From the NCBI GenBank assembly GCA_963281155.1, contig CAUJLY010000001.1:8804001-8868000 (forward strand): DNA of 64,000 bases, written 5' to 3'. Shown here piece after piece: positions 10,870 to 21,705 of the stretch. The translations under genes and the position numbers were made by a program. The stretch comes from Rhabditophanes sp. KR3021. Taxonomy: Eukaryota > Nematoda > Chromadorea > Rhabditida > Alloionematidae. The number at the start of each line of letters is the position of its first letter. The first letter of the stretch is position 1. The notes beneath the pieces were generated by a model, which did no database searches, was not told where the DNA came from, and saw nothing but the letters and a program-made list of their open reading frames with translations.

Positions 10870-12416
10870 CCTAAAAACAGAAAAAATTCATAAATATAAG
10901 TAAAAAAATTATTCACGCGACGAAGTAGAATCAGTAAACACACACGAACACTAGTAACATTAATTATATATTAGATTCAACTTTATGAAGCTTAAAAAAC
11001 ATAAATAAGCGAGCTTTAAATAGCCATTCAATTATAATTGTAAATTAAAAAAATAATTATAATAACTGTTTCCAAAAACTGAGCTCATCCGCAATCACGG
11101 TTTGACCGATTTTAACGTATTAGTAGCCAAAAGAAAGCCCTTGATTTACTGATTATTTTTGATGGAATGGATTTTAAAATCAAAGTTTATTTGAGGGCTA
11201 CATGTCTTGATTGAACATATTTATTGACAAAAAGTAAACTTGCTTGTTTGAACTCAAATAACAGTCTACCTTCAACTAGATACATTCATGTAAGTTGTTA
11301 AAGTACATTTTAACATTTTTGAACATATATCATTGCTCCAACTTAGTTCAATTGAGTATGTTAGTCAAAAATATATTTTGTTCAAATTCCCAAATAAATA
11401 TCAAATTCCATGCAATAAAATGTTTTTTTTGGGCTTACAAGTTAAATTATTTATTAAATTAAAGTTATTTATTAATTTTGACCAATATATGCATATAAAA
11501 CAATAGTATTTATGATTTTAAAAAAAAGTTAAAAATTGAGTCTCTTCATGTGCGCCTCCAGATCGATGTGTTCGTGTCAGAATCATCTCTTAAGGTTCCT
11601 TAGGTGCAGAAATTGATTGAGAATCTAAAAAGAATTATTACGGATCTTGATTGCTTCGTTAAATTGATATTTTTGCTACACTTCCGAAAAATCGACAAAT
11701 TTAACCACCGTGGTGTTTTTAAACTTTGTACTTTGGTTTTTAATTTTTTTTGGTTTAAAGCTTTAAGCTGTATTGTTCTCTTCTTATAATGAAGTCTTAG
11801 GGTTAATTTGCGAGAGTATATAAAGATGTAGTTATTAGGATCAAAGCATTTTAATAAATTCTTTTCCAAATGTGTTAATCGGTACACGTTTTGTGCAAAT
11901 ATTCAATTCAATTAATGCCATAATGATATCCATTCCCATAATTTAAATCAATTCACACTGCATTGCTTAATTTACATGAAAACAGAAAATTGCAATTACA
12001 ATTAAGCATAAACAATAAAAGCATTAGAAGTTTTTATTTAGCATTCCATCTATTCCAACATGATACTATATGTCATGGCCTTCGACGCATTTTAAAAGGA
12101 TTCATAAGTGAAATAGAATCAGTATTAAACAAAACTACAAAGCAGCAAACTGTATATACTAATTCAATGAATTGTAACAGTATTTTACGTAATAAGATAA
12201 AACTCCTAAAATAAGCAATACACTCAAAACTGATACACTGCATTCCGAACATCTGATTCTTTTAAAAATACTTGTGTGTTTTATATGAAATATCACCTAG
12301 TGATAAACAAACAAAGTTCCTAAATGCATTTTGTCCTTATTTATATGTGCAATTATATCATATTCAAGTATCGTTGATATTATCAAAATTGTATGCTCAA
12401 TTAGTACAATAATTTC
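10870..12416. other. Intergenic, no gene seen
   Basis: 1.5 kb of AT-rich DNA between the dead element and arm A of the inverted repeat. Short open frames (for example 11604-11789 and 11963-12214) show no motif and no splice context that would make them genes. Confidence 0.5.
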
Positions 12417-12782
12417 TTAAATCAATTTGTTTTATTATTTCAAAAGACATTTAATTATGGAGAATGTGTCACGTTTTATTTATTTGCAATGCTTGCAAAA
12501 AAATTACAATCAGTCACAATGTATTAATTAGCTTTTTCAAGTGTATAATTGCATACGTCTCTAGATTATTATTTTTCAAAGACACAAATATTTGGATTTA
12601 TTATTTACATTTGATATAGAATTATCAGTTGTGATCAGAAATTATAAAACTCTATCCCATTTTTATCTTCTAATACACTATAATCACTGATAGCAATCCT
12701 TACATAATCACATTTTCCTTCTCTCAAATAAGCATTTTTCTACTCTTGTTCAAGAATACCTTTTTCTTTACTAAATTAAGAA

Positions 12783-14432
12783 ATGATCTACCAATATTTC
12801 CCCAATTTGTTTGAAGCTAGTCTTTTTAATGATGCTGAATTAGCATTCAGTGACGGATCTATGAAAGTTTCAAGAATGATCTTGGCTGGACATAGCAAGT
12901 ATTTTTTTGATTTGCTCACCAAGGATGTCACCCAAAGTAAGTTTATTAATATATTCTTTTGATAAACTTGGTTGTTTCAGCCAAATTTGATATTAAGAAT
13001 TTGAAGATGGCTGATTTTAAGGTTTACTATGAATACCTCCATTCTGGAGATGGTTTTAAAATTGATAAGGATAAGATTGTCGCTTTTTTGCAAGTTCAAA
13101 TTGAGTTAAACTTGCCTGATATAAGAGTGCGTTAATTTTGAGTAAACTTTTAATTGTTTATTTAGATTAAATTAATTGAATGGATTAAAAAAAAAGATTT
13201 TGTTATTTACCAAGGCATTTTCTATGAAAACTCGAGTAGATCTGAACTCGAAGAATATCATAATTTGACTGAACAGCTGATAGCCACCAATTTTAAAGCT
13301 CTCTGTGAAATCAAAGCATTTGATTCATTTTCAAAAGACAATTTCTTAAGACTTATGAGGAAAGATTTTATTAAGAATAAGAATGAAGGAATTATTTTAG
13401 ATATAATTGCACGCTGGGTCAAATATGACTTTAAAAAAAATAAAAAAATTTTCGTTAGCAGCATACTTCCAAAAAATAGTTACTCAAAAATGATTTTGTG
13501 TAAGTCTTGAATTAATAAATAATTATATTTTTTAAGTTGGAGGGATGTATTCACCTCAATCAGTTGTTGAAATTGATATACAACAAAATTCGGTGAAAAC
13601 AATTGGGAATTTATCTATTGGAAAAAGTGGACATTGCTCAGAAAAAATAGGAAATAATGTATTTGTATTAGGAAATGAAGATAATAAAAAAATCGAAAAG
13701 TATGTTCTTAGTTTTAATTATTAACTAAGTATTTTTAGGTATAATTTGGAAAGTAACAAATCTGAAGTTCTTTCATTGGAAATGACTTGTAATAAATATG
13801 ATTATTCATCTGTTGTTCACGCAAATAGAATTTATGTTATTGGTGGAGACTTAAATTGCAAATCAATTGACACTGTTGAATAGTAAGTATGACAATATTT
13901 ACATTTATTTTATATTTAGTTTCGAACCTGAAAAAATGAAATGGATTGATGCTCCAAAATTATTACAACAAATTAGTGCCCACGATTCAGTTATTGTTGG
14001 TGAAATTATTTATGCTGTAGGAACTTTCTGGTCTGCCAAGTTCCAAAGGTAATTAAAGACACTAATTAAATAAATAAAGTCTTTAGATTTGATCCACGTG
14101 AGGGTAAATGGAGTTCTTTAGCTGATGTTCCAAATCAAACACATTTCACTGCTCTGTCTGTGTTTGAACATGCAATAACATGTTCAGGAGGTACAAATGC
14201 TGAATCATTGTGCCAAGTTTACGACATAACAAATAACAAATGGGATAAACTTGCAAATTTGATTATTTCTGTTTGGGGTGCAAAATCTATAGAAAATGAA
14301 ACATCTATTATTGTTGCAGGTGGACCAAATAATGACCAAATTCAATTATACAGTAAAAATAACAAAACCTGGAGTATTATGGATAATAAATTACCACATA
14401 AAAATTATTTAAGTTCCAAAATTTGGTTATAA
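12783..14432 (+). CDS. BTB-BACK-Kelch protein, copy A
   Basis: Seven exons: 12783-12936, 12981-13126, 13166-13499, 13537-13699, 13739-13882, 13920-14048, 14087-14432, about 471 residues. The BTB domain comes first (LFNDAELAFSDGSMKVSRMI, LAGHSKYFFDLL). The BACK domain is in exon 3 (NFKALCEIKAFDSFSKDNFL, IILDIIARWVKYD). Degenerate Kelch blades follow (YVIGGD, FEPEKMKWIDAP, FDPREGKWSSLADV, VYDITNNKWDKLANL). Such proteins usually link substrates to cullin-3 ubiquitin ligases. Two of the Kelch double-glycine motifs are lost here (IYAVGTFW where copy B has YVVGGY), so the propeller may be damaged. The partner gene in arm B is at 31,617-33,017. Confidence 0.85.
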
Positions 14433-14885
14433 TTTGGAATAAAACATTGTCGTGTAGAAAGTTCTTTTATTTTAAAATCATCTATTTTTAATTCATGGCA
14501 TCTAAATAAGTGCATATTCAATTTGTCAAAAAATTCAGTTTAAACAATTCGAAAACATTTTGAGTAGTAATTTATTCAAAATGTTCCAAGTTATTTTTGC
14601 ATAACCTCATATTTGTTTTTGCCTTTTAATAATTATTTTGCAAAATTCATGCTTTGCTTTTAAAAGTAACAAATGATAAGAGTTTAATTAAAATATTTTA
14701 TTTGTTTCTAATACAAGTATAAATAAAGTCATATGAAGCAATACATTCGCATAAAAATTATTGGAAAAGTTACATTTCTAAATAATCGTTGTAAGCTTTA
14801 GAAAGCTTAGTAAAAAAATTAGTTAGTAAGTCGGTTGAAGGGAATGTAAATTCCTTTTCTTTAATTTTATCAAAGGAATCCTTCC
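14433..14885. other. Arm A intergenic segment, no gene seen
   Basis: Downstream of BTB-Kelch A. It is shared with arm B with scattered substitutions that thin out toward 14,700, marking the edge of the nearly identical central tract. Confidence 0.5.
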
Positions 14886-15366
14886 TTAGCATTCAATGGA
14901 GCGATTGTCAGTTTGATTTGGGTAGTCGATCTCAACATGAAGCATCTCCCATTCAGTTGACCAATACTGAATTTTTGTTTGATAAAAGTATTCTTTTGTC
15001 AGTAGTAAGGAGGACAGCCTTGTCTGACAACCGAGCATGTCCAACATAGCTATCACTGCTTAAATAAAAACCATTTTCTGTATCTTTAATGTATTTGTAC
15101 CCAGCAGACTCTTGGTGATTGTAGGGTCTGATAATCTTGTCTCCGTGGATGAATCTCTTTGGAAGAGCTGGTTCAGTGTATTGACTTCCACTAACGCAAG
15201 TCTTGATAGCATTCAGGGTCCCACTAGCCAAGTCGACAGTTCCGGAAACTGATCTGATCACAGCACCAAATAATCCTTTCCCGACTCCCTTAGCGAATCC
15301 GCTCGCACCGGCATCTCTAGCTCCTTCCATTCCACGAACTCCTCTAGCCATTCCTTCAACAAAGTT
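14886..15366 (-). pseudogene. VPS13 C-terminal fragment, arm A
   Basis: A 132-residue frame reads MARGVRGMEGARDAGASGF, KGVGKGLFGAVIRSVSGTVD, LASGTLNAIK, RFIHGDKIIRPYN and KAVLLTTDKRILL. This is the conserved C-terminal block of VPS13, a bridge-like lipid-transfer protein at membrane contact sites (human VPS13A has GVGKGLVGAVARPTGGIID and GVIRPY). After a one-base shift the match goes on as STEWEMLHVEI to a stop at 14886. Only about 155 of roughly 3,000 residues are present. Upstream it stops dead against the transposase-like ORF at 15,366 with an in-frame stop. So it is a captured or retained gene fragment, not a working VPS13. Confidence 0.85.
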
Positions 15367-16293
15367 CTGTGATTAAACAACTTGAAAACTGTACTGTTGT
15401 GTCATTTGATAATATTAATTGTAATATCAAACATTTCCTTTCTGGTGACTTTATATTCATCTACAACTTTATGGGATTTTCTGGACAAAATTCAAATTTC
15501 TTTTGCTACTATTGCAAATATTATAGCCGTACTTTAACTAATAATGAAGAAACCATTTATCACAAAAACGAGAAGACAAAGTGAAAAAATGTTGGACCAA
15601 ATTGGCTCAGAAGGTGTATAAATGGTGATGGTGAAACTTCATTAGAAGAGTTACAGAAAATTGGAATCAAAGATTTTCCCTTAATGCCAATTCAATATGA
15701 AAACATCATCATGCCCCTCTTGCATATTACAATGGGTCTCAATTTTGATATTAATTCTAAAATCAAGCCTCTTCTAAATGCTGTTTACAAAAAAAGACTT
15801 ATTACTTTTTACAAAAAAATTGGAATTCGAATGAGAAACTATTGGGAGCTATTTTCTGGCAATCATGTTAAAAAACTTATGAAAGATGTTGATAAATACA
15901 TGACTACATTACCTAATGGTTGTGAAAAAATGGTAAACATGAAAACAATATTAAAATGCTTGCCTGTGGTGTATGATTTAGTTCTTAAAGCCGTTCCTGA
16001 TGACAAGGATAAATTAAGAGAAGCTTTGAATAGTTTGATAAATGCTTACAAAAATGGCTCGTATAGTAGGGAATTTACCATCACCCCAAAGGCACACACT
16101 CTTTTTTGTCATGCTTTGGAGCAACTTGAGCTACATGGTATTTTAATGCTTTTTTCAGAACAAGATCAGGAAGCTTTGCATAGCATAATAAATAAAGATT
16201 TGTTTAGATTTCAATCGTTACCAACTATTGAAAAAAAATGATTTAATAATACGTCTTCACTCAATGCGAGTTATGTTTTTTGATAAGGAATAA
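15366..16293 (+). pseudogene. Transposase-like element, truncated copy in arm A
   Basis: Reads HFLSGDFIFIYNFMGFSGQ, SNFFCYYCKYYSRT, then an in-frame TGA at 15,582 where copy 1 has tryptophan. It continues with LMPIQYENIIMPLLHITMGL, RMRNYWELFSGNHVKKLM, FTITPKAHTLFCHA and LMLFSEQDQEALHS. A run of A near 16,235 shifts the frame; the true end HSMRVMFFDKE lies at 16,293. The 5' half, with the first acidic motif, is missing and replaced by the VPS13 fragment in the opposite orientation. Both lesions are also in arm B, so they predate the inversion-duplication or were copied between arms. Confidence 0.75.
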
Positions 16294-17421
16294 ATAAATA
16301 TATTGTTTTAATAGTGTTGTGTAATTTAAATAATCATTATTAGGCATACTCATGACATTGAGAGGTAAAAAACTTGTATTTTTATTAAAAAGTGTATATT
16401 GCTACATAAAGTGAGCTGAATCTCAATATATCCTTTGTGTCAAAATATTGTAATTATAGCCATTCGATAGGCTATTTAATGGTGCATTATTGTGTCGGAG
16501 CACTTTTCTGATAAAACCTATATAACTAATTTTATGGTTTAAATAAACAGTAAAAATGACTATTTATATTTTTTAACATTTCGGTTGTTTGCAATGTATG
16601 TCTGATGCTTTTTTAGTAAATCTTATTGTTTTATATTACCAAGAACTGGCTTTCTAACAAGTATAATTTTGTAAAATTTGATCAACGTTTCGTTAAGTAA
16701 TGCCGTTTTTTATAAAATGACAGGAAAAAAAATATTAAAAAAGTATAAAAATTGCCAATCCATACATTTGTTAGGTGTGTATTATAATAAGATGGTATAC
16801 AATTTCTTTCCACCCAAATCAGCTGAACTAACAACATTGCCAAAGCGAGAAAAATAAATATACATATTCATTTGGTTTTTGGTTCCTTGCAATAATTCTA
16901 AGTAGCTTATTTTTATTCTTAATATTTATATTCAGTTCTTAAGGAACTATTGATAAGAAACCGGATTCTGTTATCAATACCATTTCTTAAATATAGCATG
17001 CTCTAACAAATATAAAAGCATCAGCCAATTTTGCTACTTTCATTTACCTGCATAGTTTGAGTACTTATCAGAAAAAAATTGTAAACAAGCTGACCATGAA
17101 AAAGCGTTTATTATACAAAATATAATACAATAAGTATTAGATAATGATAATATATACATATAAGAATAAGCCAAACGAATATTTTGAAGTTATGATCAAG
17201 TAAATCAAATGAAGTTAATGACATTATATGCATCTGTTAATTTAAAATAAAAAGAAGAAGATAAGTTTTTATGAACTTATTTAACTCTTTAAACAGTAAA
17301 AAATATTATGAAATCAAACCATAATATTAAAAATATACTTTTGTGATCCTTATTTTTCGAACTGGTATCTTAACAGTCCCCGTTTTATTTTTTAACACAT
17401 TTAATTACTCTTATTTTTCAG
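16294..17421. other. Arm A intergenic, no gene seen
   Basis: About 1.1 kb of AT-rich DNA, almost the same base for base in arm B (28,628-29,755). It would hold the promoter of the atlastin-like gene. No coding frame is seen. Confidence 0.55.
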
Positions 17422-17460
17422 ATTTTACAAGAAGAATATTATGATATTGAAAAGGACACA

Positions 17461-20065
17461 ATGTCCCAAGCCAAGCCTCCTTGTAATGAAACTATACAAA
17501 TAGCTCAATCAGATGGAGATAACAATTATTTGTCAAACATGCCTAATGCAATCATCTCGGAAGTGTTATCAATGTCTGTTGAACGGATTGCTGTTTTTGT
17601 TACATCGGCTGCGGTGATTACAATGATTGTTAAGGTTTTATCCGTTGGTGAAATTGTTGCAATTAGTGTAGGGGCTGTTATATTGTTCAAATTGTTAGAA
17701 TGGCTGTTAAAAAGGTTGTTGATTAAATTCTCGATTAGCTGTCGCCATTCGTTTTGTCTCTATTCGTGCTTATCAATGTTATGTGTATTATTGTTTTGAA
17801 AGATCAAATTAATCCATTTATGTTGTTTTAAAGGATGTGAAGTGTAATTATTTGCTTTGATTCACATTTTGCATATGTCATTCGATGATTTTATTTTTAA
17901 CACATTTCATTACTTTCAATTTTCAGATCACGCAACAAGGATAATGTAGATATTGATAAACAAAACATCTCAAACGAATCAGTAGAGGGTTTTTGTGTGA
18001 AGGATGAGATCGACAATCTACCATTTAATACTGTTTTTCAAAAAACTTTGAATTCAAAGTTAGAAAATAAACCGGAAAAAGGTGATATTGCTGCTTCAGG
18101 AAATATCAAAAGGAATCAAATGACCAAGGCTATCCGTATCGTTGAGCTCGATGAATCAAACAATTATGCGTTGAATTTGTCTGAATTGGAAAAACTTTTA
18201 TTGGATAAGAGATGTGTAGGGAAGAAGGTAAATTTATAATGAGCTACTTATTGTGATAATTATGTATTTAGGTCAGTATCATATCAATTGCTGGCGCTTA
18301 TCGAAAGGGTAAATCTTTCATCTTGAATTTCTTCCTTAGATACCTAAATGCACACAAGAACAGTCAAACATATTTGAAAACAAAAGCCATTGAATGCGTA
18401 AATAATATTAAAAAGATGATTCCCCCAACTGTAAATGATGAAGATTATCGTGAAAGTATTCTGTCAAGAATTTCTAGTTACTTGGAAAAACCGCCTAAAG
18501 ACTGGATAAATACTGTTGAAAAAGTTGAAGGATTTTCATGGAGAGGAGGATATGAGAGAGATACGATTGGAATTATGATTTGGGGTGAACCTTTCTTTTT
18601 AAGAGACAACAATGGAGAAGATATTGTCGTGATTCTAATGGATACTCAAGGAGCTTTTGATAATAATAGTACAGTCAAAGACAATGCCACTATCTTTGCG
18701 TTGTCTACAATGATTGCATCACTCCAAATTTTCAATATTTCTGGAAATATCCAGGAAGACGACCTTCAACATCTTGAATACTTCTCTGAATATGGAAGAC
18801 TTGCTTTGACTAAATCAGATGGCAAGCCTTTCCAAGCTTTGACTTTTTTGGTTCGTGATTGGAGTTGTAAACACCAATATGAGTATGGTTTCAATGGCGG
18901 TCAGAGTTTGTTAGGCAAGAAATTGGATATTCATCAAAATCATCACTCTTCCCTCAACTCTCTGCGCAAAAACCTTAAAAATTACTTTGAAAAGATGAAA
19001 TGTTTTTTGATGCCTCATCCTGGGCTAATCGTCTCTCACGATCCAGAATTTACTGGAAAGTTGGATGAAATGGAAAAAGACTTTAAAATTCATTTGGAAA
19101 GTTTTGTCGAGCATACTTTTGATAAAAACAATTTAATTCCAAAAAAAATTAATGGGTCTGATTTGACTTGCCGTGACTTATTTGAATACTTTAAAAAATA
19201 TATAACCATATTTCAAGGTGAAGAACTTCCTGAACCCAAGAGTATATTCCAAGCAACAGCCGAGGCTAATAATTCTGCTGCTGCTTCTAAAGCCAAAGCT
19301 TTATATGACAATGAAGTGGAAATAATATGTGGTGCTGATAAACCATTCATGAAAAATGACGAATTTGAAAAACGTCATGAGGAAATCAAATGTAAAGCTT
19401 TGGAATCCTTTAAAAATGCTAAGAAAATGGGCGGATTGGAGTATTCTGTCAAAATCCTAGAGGGTCTTGAGAATTACTTCAAAAATAAAATGAAGTATTA
19501 TGTACATATCAATGCTTCTAAGAAGATCCCCGATTCCGAGAAGGCATCATCAACTGTTGCAGGAATCTGTGAAACTCTTAAAGGAGTCTGGGTAGCTGTT
19601 AAAGAAATCCCGACAATTTTTGAAGAAACCTGGGTAATTGTTAAAGGAATCCCGACAACTGTTAAAGGAGTCTGGGTAGCTGTTAAAGAAATCCCGACAA
19701 TTTTTGAAGAAACCTGGGTAATTGTTAAAGGAATCCCGACAACTGTTAAAGAAACCTGGGCAACTCTTAAAAGAATCCCGACAATTTTTGAAGAAACCTG
19801 GGTAATTGTTAAAGGAATCCCGACAACTGTTAAAGAAACCTGGGCAACTCTTAAAAGAATCCCGACAACTGTTAAAAGAATCGTGGAAACTGTTGCAAGA
19901 ACCCAGGCAACTGTTGTAGGAACCGTAGAAACTGTTGCAGGAACCATAGAAACTGTTGCAGCGGTTGCTAAAAGAGTTGGAATGGGTGCTATAATAGTTG
20001 GAGGTGGTGGATTGGTTATTGCACTCATTGGAGTGAGTGTTATAAAAGTTATCAGTTTTTTTTAG
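17461..20065 (+). CDS. Atlastin-like dynamin-superfamily GTPase with N-terminal membrane hairpin, copy A
   Basis: Exons 17461-17714, 17927-18227 and 18272-20065 give about 782 residues; the exon may really begin at the acceptor at 17,421. Two hydrophobic stretches near residues 40-80 (IAVFVTSAAVITMIVKVL and IVAISVGAVILFKLLEWLL) precede the GTPase. G1 is GAYRKGKSF, followed by GFSWRGGYERDTIGIMIW (G2 region). G3 is DTQGAFD and G4 is FLVRDWS. This set is diagnostic of atlastin, which fuses ER tubules. A helical middle domain follows. The tail is about 20 heptads such as GVWVAVK, EIPTIFE, ETWVIVK, GIPTTVK, then a final hydrophobic segment (GAIIVGGGGLVIALIGVSVI). Ordinary atlastins carry their hairpin after the GTPase, so this layout is unusual. 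The first splice uses a weak GTTGTT donor. Confidence 0.82.
19562..19981 (+). repeat. 21-bp minisatellite coding heptads in atlastin-like A
   Basis: About 20 in-frame 21-bp units, for example gttaaaggaatcccgacaac, in an 84-bp higher-order order (GVWVAVK-EIPTIFE-ETWVIVK-GIPTTVK) repeated almost exactly near its start and degenerating toward the 3' end (ETVARTQ, GTVETVA, GTIETVA). The hydrophobic and charged positions recur every seven residues, as expected for an amphipathic helix. It has no counterpart in arm B. Confidence 0.88.
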
Positions 20066-20692
20066 ATAAATATCCAAAAAATTATCTAAAGACTAAATAA
20101 AATTATTATCATTTCCTCTAAGCACAATATAAAAATCCTAAAATTGAAATAATATGGAATATTATTAAATTTGGGTTCATCAATATATTAACAGTAGTTC
20201 TGTAAGAAATATGCCTGAGTATGTTTAGACGTACCTAGTTCGTAAAAATCATTTTTACTCTATTACGAAGTGTATTAATATTATACACTTCGCAAAAACC
20301 AATTTTTATATTATTGCGAGGTGTATATAATGTACATACTTTTTTGTATACTTCGCAAATTATAAAAAAATGAACAATAAAAAGTAACAGTATGTATATA
20401 TTATGTTTTGGAATATTGGCAGCTAGTTTAGAATGAAAGCAACATGAATTTAATGCCAAAAAGAGTTTATCATATCTTCATAAATATTAAAATCCTAAAA
20501 CGTTAAAACAAAGAGCTTTCAATTCCTTAACCTCTTAAGAATAATAATTGTTAAGAATTTGTTAGCACAAGTCAGACAATAAAGACTACAGTCGTCCTAA
20601 TTTGGTTGTTGTAAATATTTTTACAAAACAAAACCTAATAATTAACTATAATCTAAGCATCTGCCAAAGTTTTCGTGATTTTTTGAAGAATA
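20066..20692. other. Spacer non-coding segment
   Basis: 3' side of atlastin-like A. Contains the hairpin cluster listed separately; no gene seen. Confidence 0.5.
20264..20356. repeat. Cluster of short inverted repeats (gcgaagtgta half-sites)
   Basis: Four half-sites: acgaagtgta (20,265), tacacttcgc (20,284), gcgaggtgta (20,316) and gtatacttcgc (20,346). They form two head-to-head pairs that could each fold into a hairpin, or pair across. It sits just outside the breakpoint-side end of arm A. Could be a relic of a small non-autonomous element. Confidence 0.5.
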
Positions 20693-21244
20693 CTAATCAA
20701 AACAGTCGTTAGGTTTTGAAACAACTGGCATAGGCAGAAATTGTATATAGTCCGTATTACACGAAACTCCACATAATCCATCTTCAAAGTTGTTACTTGT
20801 CGTAGCCCATGGAGTCATATAGAAAATTACTGCTTGAAAAATACAGAAAACTTACCCCATACATTGAATCTACCAATTAATTTAACTTCTTCTGTGCATC
20901 AAATAAATATACGAAAATCTTTAACAGCCGTATCATTGAAACCAGGTGAATTAAAAGATGTTTCCAAAATCACTTGATTGGAATCAAAAGATACCTTTAA
21001 AATATTAATTAGTTTCAAACTTATACATGTATTGTATTACCTCATTAGTTTTGCGGTAAGAAGCCCTTTTTTGAATGGAGACAACTTGATTATCTGATGT
21101 TTGTGTATATTTAATATTACAAATACTATCATTATATGATGGAATTACAATAACAGTTGTGATACATGCGCTATAAGGAAACTTCGCTTGCATAAAATTA
21201 AAGACAATTAGCTTATCAGGAAAATCTACTATTCTTTGTGTCAA
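20693..21244 (-). pseudogene. Secreted-protein-like gene, broken by an in-frame stop
   Basis: Minus-strand exons can be read as FNFMQAKFPYSACITTVIVI and KYTQTSDNQVVSI up to about 21,042, then VSFDSNQVILETSFNSPGFN. An in-frame TGA is followed by CTEEVKLIGRFNVWG, a GTAAG donor, and a last exon VIFYMTPWATTSNNFEDGLC ending near SKPNDCFD. Layout and last-exon style resemble the locus at 49.3-50.0 kb (CYSTSFATTSDISTDGSCGK). No start codon or signal peptide was found upstream. The family is not recognised; a CUB-like extracellular fold is possible. Confidence 0.45.
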
Positions 21245-21705
21245 TTATGACGACAATTTAAAAGCCGATCAACCTCTAAATGAGAAGGTAACTACTCTAA
21301 ATGCACCTATTTGCATAACTGTAGCAATTATTTTGTATTTCAGAACTCCATTCAAGTCACAGATGCCCATTTACCCGACAAACGAAGGTTCTTATCACTA
21401 TCAAAATGATGCATATTTAAAAGAAATAAAACATACATAAAACCATTCCAAATAATTATTTAACCACTTCCTTCTTTCACATCGTTACTGATGATATTGG
21501 ACGCTTAGATCCAATGATCGTGTTAGGATTTTGGGATCTTCCCGCCATGTGAGACTTCATTTTTTACTTTTTTTACCTTTTATAAATAAGACTTCTTCTT
21601 AAAAATAAACCCCTTTAAATAAAATTCTTCTCCTACGAAGTAACATCTATCAAATAAAAATGTGACATGTTCAGTTGTGAATTCACCATTGCCATTTGTA
21701 ATAAT
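21245..21705. other. Spacer non-coding segment, no gene seen
   Basis: AT-rich sequence between the broken secreted-protein gene and the left end of the maT-like transposon. Confidence 0.5.

Larger units (their letters stand above)
12417..19524 (+). repeat. Arm A of a 7-kb inverted repeat
   Basis: Reverse-complement partner of 26,603-33,371. Matching landmarks give a constant coordinate sum of 46,049 from 13,537 to 17,927, so there is no net indel over 4.4 kb. The sum is 45,800 left of that (249 bp missing in arm B) and 46,127 right of it (78 bp missing in arm B). By eye the segment about 14,720-17,540 is nearly identical between arms, while both outer parts carry many substitutions. Similarity stops at about 12,417 and at 19,524. 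Confidence 0.92.

Noticed and set aside
18272..19500. Guanylate-binding protein (GBP) instead of atlastin
   Set aside because: The GFSWRGG, DTQGAFD and FLVRDWS motifs fit atlastin better than GBP, which has different G4 and lacks the SWRGG loop.
19498..20077. Two long open frames (175-176 residues) on the minus strand over the heptad repeat
   Set aside because: They are open only because a 21-bp in-frame repeat lacks stops in other frames too; composition is pure repeat and no start or splice context supports them.
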